DNA of 64,000 nt from assembly GCA_040768845.1 (NCBI GenBank), contig JAXGME010000002.1, positions 372,001 to 436,000 on the forward strand, written 5' to 3'. The notes under the pieces were generated by a model that was given only the letters and a program-made list of their open reading frames with translations, was not told where the DNA came from and did not search any database. This stretch comes from JAEZHK01 sp040768845. Lineage in GTDB: Bacteria > Bacillota > Clostridia > Christensenellales > Aristaeellaceae. Shown here piece by piece: positions 58,844 to 64,000 of this stretch. A program made the position numbers and the translations under genes. How positions within the stretch are numbered: the stretch's first letter is position 1; each line of letters opens with the position of its first letter.

Positions 58844-59041
58844 TTACATGCCGTAACGCTTCTTGAAGCGGTCCACGCGGCCGCCGCTGTCAACCAGCTT
58901 CTGCTTGCCGGTGAAGAACGGATGGCACTTCGAGCAGATGTCGACGCGCATCTCCTTTTTCACCGAACCGGTCTCAAAGGTCTCGCCGCACACGCAGCGG
59001 ACGACCGACTTGCCGTAATTGGGATGGATCTTTTCCTTCAT
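58844..59041 (-). CDS. rpmE: Ribosomal protein L31, zinc-binding form
   Basis: A 65-residue large-subunit protein, start MKEKIHPNYGKSVVRCVCGE. It keeps the Cys residues RCVC and CSKC of the zinc form and the C-terminal FTGKQKLVDSGGRVDRFKKR. The ATG at 59041 follows GAGGTG. It lies downstream of rho in the order typical of Bacillota and Actinobacteria, with its own promoter and a strong terminator. Confidence 0.97.
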   Translation of the reverse strand: MKEKIHPNYGKSVVRCVCGETFETGSVKKEMRVDICSKCHPFFTGKQKLVDSGGRVDRFKKRYGM

Positions 59042-59100
59042 GGTTTTCACCTCGCGATGCAAGCCCGGCAGGCGGGACAAATCTGCACATTGCAAAGGGT

Positions 59101-59129
59101 ATTATAACATACGCTCGTCCGCCGCGCAA
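59101..59129 (-). promoter_or_regulatory. Promoter of rpmE
   Basis: On the minus strand TTGCGC (59124-59129), 17 bases, TATAAT (59101-59106), 25 bases after the rho stop. Confidence 0.7.
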
Positions 59130-59154
59130 GGGTTTTTGGGAATTTTACGTTTTG

Positions 59155-61233
59155 CTACCGGCCGCTGTAGGTGTAGCCGTCTTTTTCGTAGACGGCCATC
59201 CAGCCCTTGAGCCGCTGGAAAAATTCCCGGTTGGAGCCCGTCTTGTCCAGCATGCCGATCAGGTTTTCGGCGGTCTCCTGGTTGTTGTTGTTGGAGAGCA
59301 GCCGGCGGATGGTGTAGGCGCCCTCCAGCTCCTCCTTGTCCATCAGAAGTTCCTCACGCCGCGTGCCGGACTTGTTGAGGTCGATGGCCGGGAAGATGCG
59401 CTTTTCGCTGAGCGCCCGGTCCAGGTGGATCTCCATGTTGCCGGTGCCCTTGAATTCCTCGAAGATGATGTCGTCCATGCGGCTGCCGGTTTCCACCAGG
59501 GCGGTGGCGATGATGGTCAGGGAGCCGCCGTTTTCGATGTTGCGCGCCGCGCCGAAAAAGCGCTTGGGCTTGTGCAGCGCCCCCGGGTCCAGGCCGCCGG
59601 ACAGCGTCCGCCCCGTGGGGGGGATGACCAGGTTGTACGCCCGGGCGAGGCGGGTGATGGAATCCAGCAAAATCACCACATCGCGGCCGCTCTCCACCAG
59701 CCGCTGGGCGCGCTCCAGCACCATTTCGGCCACGCGGGCGTGGTTCTCGGGCACCTCGTCAAAGGTGGAATAGACCACATCGCCCCTGATGGAGCGCTGC
59801 ATGTCGGTGACTTCCTCTGGGCGCTCGTCGATCAGGAGCACCATCAGGTGCACATCCGGATAGCCCCGGGTGATGGAATTGGCGATCTTCTTGAGCAGAA
59901 TCGTCTTGCCCGCCTTGGGCTGGGACACGATCAGCCCGCGCTGCCCCTTGCCGATGGGGGCGACGATGTCAATGGCGCGCAGCGCCAGATCGTTTTTTTC
60001 ACCCTCGCGCTCGAGGCGCAGACGCTCCTCCGGATAGATGGGCACCAGCTGCTCGAAGGGCCGGCGGCTGGCCGCCTGCTCCGGGGGCAGCCCGTTGATG
60101 GAATTGATGTAGATCAGCCCGCCGTAGCGGTCGCCCTCGCGGGTGGGGCGCGTCTTGCCCTGCACAAAGTCGCCGGTGCGCAGGTTGAAGCGGCGAATCT
60201 GCGCGATGGACACGTATACGTCGTTGGGCCCCGGCAGGCAGTTTTCCGCGCGCAGAAAACCGTAGCCGTCCGGATGGATCTCCAGCACGCCTTCGCCGTC
60301 GCGGCACTCGCCGCTGGCGATCATCTCCGGCACGGCGGGGTTGATGCCGCCCGGATCGGCACCAAAGGCGGCCTCGCGGCGGGGCCGCGGCGAAGCGTCC
60401 GGCTTCGGGGCGGTGTCCGGCGCGGTGCGCGGCGCTTCGGCCCGGGGCGCGTCGTAGCGGCGGGGGCTGTCGTAGCGGCCCGCCTGCGGATAGCGCGGGG
60501 GCTGCCCGCCTTCGTATCCCCTGCCGCGGGCGGCGTAGGGCTGCCGCTGCTGCGGCTGACGCCCGCCCATCGGCATCCGGGCCGCGGCGCGCGGCTGCGG
60601 CGCGCGGGCGCGGTGCTCCGCGCGGAGCGCGTAGGGTTCGCTCTGCAAGCGCTCCGGCTTCGCGGCGTCTTCCGCCGCCTCGGCCGGGACGGGCACGGCC
60701 GCCGGCTCCGTCGGCGCCTCCGCCTTCTCCAAAGCCTCGGGCGGCTTTTCCGTCCGCGCCTCGGCCTCCGCCGGGTGCTCGCCCGAAGGCTCCTGGGCTT
60801 CCGCCTTTGCCGCGGCCTTGCGGCTCCGAGGCCTGGTCTCCTTCTTCTCCGTGGCTTCGGCGCTTTCCGCGGCGGCCGCTCTGGACGGACGGCCCGGGCG
60901 GCGCGGCTTTTTCGGTTCGGGCGGCGCGGCGGTTTCGGCCGGCTCGTCCCAGGTTTCCGTCAACGACGAAGGCGGCTCCTTCAGCGCCACGGCGGCCTCG
61001 ACCGGTTGGGGCGCGGGTTTTTCCGCGGCGCCTTTGGCGCTCTTTGTCGCGGTCTTTGCCCGGCGCGCGCGGTCTTCGGTGTCGGCGGCAAGGGGCGGCT
61101 GTGTTTTTTCGGCGTCCAGCACCAAATCCACAAGGCGCGCCTTATTGATGCCCGCGGGAATCTTGACCCCATAGGATTTGGCGAGCGCGCGGAGCTCCTG
61201 AACCGTTTTCAGGTGCAATGTACGGTAATCCAA
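59155..61233 (-). CDS. rho: Transcription termination factor Rho with a long disordered insertion
   Basis: A 692-residue hexameric RNA helicase. Residues 1-40 are the Rho N-domain helices (ELRALAKSYGVKIPAGINKA). About 41-295 is a low-complexity, highly charged Ala/Glu/Pro/Arg region, ending in Arg/Tyr/Gln/Gly-rich repeats. Then come the cold-shock-like RNA-binding domain (VLEIHPDGYGFLRAENCL) and the ATPase core with QPKAGKTILLKK, LLIDERPEEVTDM, ILLDSITRLARAYN and the Q-loop/R-loop region. The start is TTG at 61233 (GAGGAG upstream), giving MDYRTLHLKTVQEL. The insertion makes it about 260 residues longer than E. coli Rho, like actinobacterial and Bacteroides forms. Confidence 0.95.
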   Translation of the reverse strand: MDYRTLHLKTVQELRALAKSYGVKIPAGINKARLVDLVLDAEKTQPPLAADTEDRARRAKTATKSAKGAAEKPAPQPVEAAVALKEPPSSLTETWDEPAETAAPPEPKKPRRPGRPSRAAAAESAEATEKKETRPRSRKAAAKAEAQEPSGEHPAEAEARTEKPPEALEKAEAPTEPAAVPVPAEAAEDAAKPERLQSEPYALRAEHRARAPQPRAAARMPMGGRQPQQRQPYAARGRGYEGGQPPRYPQAGRYDSPRRYDAPRAEAPRTAPDTAPKPDASPRPRREAAFGADPGGINPAVPEMIASGECRDGEGVLEIHPDGYGFLRAENCLPGPNDVYVSIAQIRRFNLRTGDFVQGKTRPTREGDRYGGLIYINSINGLPPEQAASRRPFEQLVPIYPEERLRLEREGEKNDLALRAIDIVAPIGKGQRGLIVSQPKAGKTILLKKIANSITRGYPDVHLMVLLIDERPEEVTDMQRSIRGDVVYSTFDEVPENHARVAEMVLERAQRLVESGRDVVILLDSITRLARAYNLVIPPTGRTLSGGLDPGALHKPKRFFGAARNIENGGSLTIIATALVETGSRMDDIIFEEFKGTGNMEIHLDRALSEKRIFPAIDLNKSGTRREELLMDKEELEGAYTIRRLLSNNNNQETAENLIGMLDKTGSNREFFQRLKGWMAVYEKDGYTYSGR

Positions 61234-61343
61234 GGTGAGTTGCTCCTCTCCCAGACTGGAATGATCAAAAGGACATGAGACGGGAAGCGCCCCGATGCGC
61301 CGGGCGCGGATGTGCAGCGTTAGTGTATGCGGTTCATCTGCGA

Positions 61344-62351
61344 TTATGCGCGCTTTACGGCGACCACGAAGTCGCGCCGGACCGCCTGCTCCACCCAATG
61401 GTCGAGTCCCCGCCAGGATTCGTCGTCGCGGGGCTCAAACCCCGCGCCGGCCAAAAGCGCCGTCACGCGCTCGCGCTTCAGCGTGTAGGTGTTGAACGCC
61501 AACGCGATGGCGCCGCCGGCCTTCAACGCGCGGTGCAGCGCGGGCAGCGCCCGCTCAAGCAGCGCGTTAAGCGTCCTGTCACCGCCCGGCGCATGCTGCA
61601 CGCCGTAGGGCAGGTCGCAGACAACCAGATGGAATGAACCGGCGCGGTGGGCGTCCGCCGCGCTGACGAGATCCGCGGCGATGAACGACGCCGTGAGCGC
61701 CCCTTCCCCGGCCTTCCCCTCGAGCCGGGTCAGCGCGATCTGGCGGCGCTTGACCTGGGTATTCCCCACGGTCATGGAGAATTCCCTCGCCTCGTGCTTG
61801 AACCGGCCGAGTTCCAGATAACGCTTTAAGAAGGCATGGCCCTGCTCCACGCCGGAGCGGTCGAGATCCGAACCCACCGCGTTCCAGCCCCGGTTGAGCG
61901 CCTCAAACAGCGTGGTACCCCGGCCGCACATCGGGTCCAGCAGCTTAAGCCGCCCAAACATCGCGTCGGAAAACCCGCTCTCCAGCACGGCCAGGCTGAT
62001 CAGGCTTCGGGTGAAAAGCTCGCTGGTCTTTCCCTTGTACTTGATGATCGACGAAAGATCCCCGCCCACTTCGGGCGTCCTCGCGGAAATGAGTGGAAGC
62101 ATCGCACCGTCCGGCCGCACCTCGAAGAGCAGCCGCAGGTGGGAGTGGGTGGACAGCATCTCGAGCGCGCGCGGCGACGGCGGTTCCGCCTCAAAGGAGA
62201 GAAAGCTCAGCCCGCCAAAGCGGGTCTCGCCTACGTCCGCCCTCATCCCGGCGCGTTCGGCGAGCCGCGCCAGCTCCTTTTTCAGCATCGGACGGATGGA
62301 CGCATCATAGCGGCTGTTGAGATACGGCCACGGAAGCAGTGCATATTGCAT
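61344..62351 (-). CDS. RNA methyltransferase-like protein (TRM11/RlmL-type Rossmann fold)
   Basis: A 335-residue SAM-dependent methyltransferase. The C-terminal catalytic domain (about 150-335) has LLDPMCGRGTTLFEAL for SAM, AVGSDLD, and the catalytic CDLPYGVQH (DPPY-type). This fits N2-guanine or related RNA methylases of the UPF0020 group. The N-terminal 140 residues are a poorly defined domain without an obvious THUMP signature. The ATG at 62351 follows GGGAGA. Substrate RNA is unknown. It lies between rpsU and rho on the same strand. Confidence 0.85.
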   Translation of the reverse strand: MQYALLPWPYLNSRYDASIRPMLKKELARLAERAGMRADVGETRFGGLSFLSFEAEPPSPRALEMLSTHSHLRLLFEVRPDGAMLPLISARTPEVGGDLSSIIKYKGKTSELFTRSLISLAVLESGFSDAMFGRLKLLDPMCGRGTTLFEALNRGWNAVGSDLDRSGVEQGHAFLKRYLELGRFKHEAREFSMTVGNTQVKRRQIALTRLEGKAGEGALTASFIAADLVSAADAHRAGSFHLVVCDLPYGVQHAPGGDRTLNALLERALPALHRALKAGGAIALAFNTYTLKRERVTALLAGAGFEPRDDESWRGLDHWVEQAVRRDFVVAVKRA

Positions 62352-62462
62352 TGTGTCTCCCGGTTGGGAATTCTCTGACTGAAGGATCAACAGGCGGACA
62401 AGGAGGGAATGAATCGGGCTCCCAAGCATCGCTGTCTGAGAGCCCGCAAGGCGCGGCTGCGC

Positions 62463-62636
62463 TTAATATTTGCGTTTGCGGGCGGCTTCCGCTTTCTTCT
62501 TGCGCTTGACGCTGGGCTTTTCGTAGTGCTCTCTTTTCCTGGCCTCGGCCAGAATCCCGGAGCGGGCGGTCATGCGCTTGAAGCGGCGCAGCGCGCTCTC
62601 CAGAGACTCATTGTCCTTGACGCGTACCTCTGACAT
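62463..62636 (-). CDS. rpsU: Ribosomal protein S21
   Basis: A 57-residue small-subunit protein read as MSEVRVKDNESLESALRRFK at the start, RSGILAEARKREHYEKPSV in the middle and a Lys/Arg-rich C-terminus ending RKRKY. This is the standard S21 sequence. The ATG at 62636 follows GGGAGGG at nine bases. Its leader carries a 14-base palindrome and a clear promoter. hinT and mtaB lie upstream on the same strand. Confidence 0.96.
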   Translation of the reverse strand: MSEVRVKDNESLESALRRFKRMTARSGILAEARKREHYEKPSVKRKKKAEAARKRKY

Positions 62637-62660
62637 CGTGTTTTCCCTCCCCTCATGGAT

Positions 62661-62674
62661 GCTGACATGTCAGC
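62661..62674 (-). promoter_or_regulatory. Palindrome in the rpsU leader
   Basis: GCTGACATGTCAGC, a perfect 14-base palindrome 25 bases before the S21 start codon, within the predicted transcript. It could be an operator or, as RNA, a small stem used in autoregulation. Confidence 0.4.
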
Positions 62675-62704
62675 CAATGTAGCATGGGGTTCGCCACACA
62701 AGCT

Positions 62705-62734
62705 ATTATAGCGCATGGCGATTGTAATCGTCAA
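62705..62734 (-). promoter_or_regulatory. Promoter of rpsU
   Basis: On the minus strand TTGACG (62729-62734), 18 bases, TATAAT (62705-62710). Confidence 0.75.
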
Positions 62735-62766
62735 CCGAAAATGCGGAATTTTCACAATCGAGGGTT

Positions 62767-63102
62767 TTACGCCATCTTGCCGCCCAATTGTGCGCCGCCG
62801 AGCAGGTGCAGGTGCAGGTGCCGGACCGACTGAGCGCCGTGGACCCCGCAGTTGGTCACCAGGCGAAAGCCCGTCTCCGCGATCCCCTCGGACGCGGCAA
62901 TCCTCTTGGCCGCCGCCAAAAGGTGCGCCGCCGTCTCCCCGTCCAGCGCCATCACGTCCGGCATGTGCTTTTTCGGGACGATCAGCACGTGCACCGGCGC
63001 CTGCGGCTCAATGTCCCGGAACGCGTACACGTACTCGTCCTCATACACCTTGTTGGACGGAATTTCTCCGGAAAGGATGCGGCAGAAGATGCAGCTGTCC
63101 AT
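62767..63102 (-). CDS. HIT-family protein, HinT type
   Basis: A 111-residue nucleotide hydrolase of the histidine triad family, acting on purine nucleoside phosphoramidates. It has the N-terminal zinc-type CIFCRILSGEIPSNKVYED and the catalytic triad HLHLHLLGG near residue 95. The ATG at 63102 is used; a TTG one codon upstream has worse spacing from AAAGGGG. It lies 73 bases after mtaB and upstream of rpsU, a frequent order in Clostridia. Confidence 0.95.
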   Translation of the reverse strand: MDSCIFCRILSGEIPSNKVYEDEYVYAFRDIEPQAPVHVLIVPKKHMPDVMALDGETAAHLLAAAKRIAASEGIAETGFRLVTNCGVHGAQSVRHLHLHLLGGAQLGGKMA

Positions 63103-63175
63103 CAATATACCCCTTTCAAACCCAAAGTTTTCATTCTGTTCATAATTTAACCATCCGGACGCGGGTCAAACCCGC

Positions 63176-64000
63176 TCATTCGCCCCGCGCTACCGCGCCC
63201 TCCGCCGAGCGGATGACCACGTCCCGCACCTCGCCGGGCGTTCCCGGCGCGATCACCCGCACGTAGTTTTCGGCATAGCCCTCGGCGAGGCCGCCCTCCC
63301 CCGCTTCCTCGAACAGCACCCGCTGTTTGGTGCCCACCAGGCCGCGGACGTACTCCGCCTCCAGGGTTTCCCCCAGCGCGATCAGCTCCGCCGCCCGGGC
63401 TTTTTTCACATCCTCCGGCACCTGGCCGGGCATTTCCGCCGCGGCGGTGCCGCTGCGGGGGGAAAACGGAAACACGTGGATGCGGGCAAAGCCCACTTCC
63501 CGGATGAACGCCAGCGTTTCCCGGTGTTCCTCGTCCGTTTCGCCGGGAAATCCGGCGATGACGTCGGTGGTCAGCGCGCAGCCGGGAAAGGCGCTTTTGA
63601 GCCTTCGGGCGGCGGCCAGGTACTGCCCCGCGCCATAGCGCCTGCGCATCCGCCGCAGCACGCCGTCGCTTCCGGACTGCATCGACAGGTGAAACTGCGG
63701 GCAGATCTTCGGCATATCAAGCAGCGCGGACACGAAGGCCTCCGTCACGCCCATCGGTTCCAGCGAGCCGAGGCGGATGCGCCGGATGCCCTCCGCGCCG
63801 TGAATGGCCCGGAGCGCGTCGGTGAGGTCCAGCCCCAGGTCGCGCCCGTAGCTCATCAGATGAATGCCGGTGACCACCAACTCGCGGTAGCCCGCGCCGC
63901 CCAGCGCGCGGGCCTCGGCGGCCACCGCCCCGAGGGGCATCGACCGCACCGGCCCCCGCACCCGGGGGATCACGCAGTAGGCGCAGCGGTTTTCGCAACC
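63176..64000 (-). CDS. mtaB: MtaB-type tRNA methylthiotransferase (N-terminus cut off by the right edge)
   Basis: Radical-SAM enzyme that adds a methylthio group to t6A37 in tRNA, which links it to Sua5 encoded at 54.7-55.7 kb. About 275 C-terminal residues are present. They include the radical-SAM cluster motif CENRCAYC, then GYRELVVTGIHLMSYGRDLG, SLEPMGVTEAFVSAL, HLSMQSGSDGVLRRMRRRY, TTDVIAGFPGETDEEH and RIHVFPFSPRSGT, and a partial TRAM-like end. The N-terminal UPF0004 domain lies beyond position 64000. The MiaB/RimO families are alternatives, but the GIHLMSYG and FSPRSGT forms fit MtaB. Confidence 0.88.
   Translation of the reverse strand, partial: GCENRCAYCVIPRVRGPVRSMPLGAVAAEARALGGAGYRELVVTGIHLMSYGRDLGLDLTDALRAIHGAEGIRRIRLGSLEPMGVTEAFVSALLDMPKICPQFHLSMQSGSDGVLRRMRRRYGAGQYLAAARRLKSAFPGCALTTDVIAGFPGETDEEHRETLAFIREVGFARIHVFPFSPRSGTAAAEMPGQVPEDVKKARAAELIALGETLEAEYVRGLVGTKQRVLFEEAGEGGLAEGYAENYVRVIAPGTPGEVRDVVIRSAEGAVARGE

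Noticed and set aside
1..64000. CRISPR arrays, transposons, prophage or tRNA genes
   Set aside because: No regularly spaced direct repeats, transposase-like or phage-like proteins, or tRNA-like folds were recognised by eye; a tRNAscan or repeat search could still find small elements.

Overview
The window looks like chromosomal DNA of a GC-rich anaerobic member of the Bacillota (class Clostridia, possibly near the gut Christensenellales). Support: strong Shine-Dalgarno sites before most genes, several near-consensus TTGACA-17-TATAAT promoters, pta-ackA for acetate formation, yceD-rpmF, addA, a prfA/prmC/sua5/arginine-phosphatase cluster, a DUF6125 protein, an Amt-PII fusion, and gut-type glycan genes. 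No species can be named from sequence alone. No rRNA, tRNA, CRISPR array, phage or insertion sequence was recognised.

Layout. 1-6.2 kb: the uvrB N-terminus, a phasin-like helical protein, a membrane M1-type protein that has lost its zinc site, a small secreted protein and an L,D-transpeptidase. 6.3-10.2 kb: pta, ackA, yceD, rpmF and a sugar isomerase-like TIM barrel. 10.2-10.5 kb: a gene-free stretch with five consecutive hairpins. 10.5-21.4 kb: a glycan locus with a LacI regulator, GH95 alpha-fucosidase and UroD-like protein facing a sugar ABC transporter and GH2 beta-galactosidase; matching operator-like sequences lie at both promoters. 21.4-27.2 kb: an Opp-type ABC transporter. 27.5-35.9 kb: sucrose phosphorylase, CorA, class II aldolase, a MATE pump, an ABC exporter pair, a DMT transporter and DUF6125.

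36-38 kb: an Amt-PII fusion behind a leader that carries two tandem intrinsic terminators. 38-40.7 kb: a small protein with a duplicated CSPEFxxGCxD motif, then an ECF sigma factor, a small two-helix membrane protein and a membrane sensor with a C-terminal zinc ribbon; this is the best candidate here for an undescribed system. 40.7-47 kb: a duplicated-domain secreted protein, an OGG-type glycosylase, a nitroreductase, a C39-like protein, a cupin and an FGGY kinase. 46.9-47.2 kb: a promoter-to-terminator unit without an ORF, proposed as a structured RNA (6S-like). 47.3-53.9 kb: a Big2/CapA surface protein, a PfkB kinase and addA.

54-64 kb: housekeeping genes on the minus strand: TSCPD protein, arginine/tyrosine phosphatase, Sua5, RF1, PrmC, YqhQ, L31, Rho with a long disordered insertion, an RNA methyltransferase, S21, HinT and MtaB (cut by the window edge).
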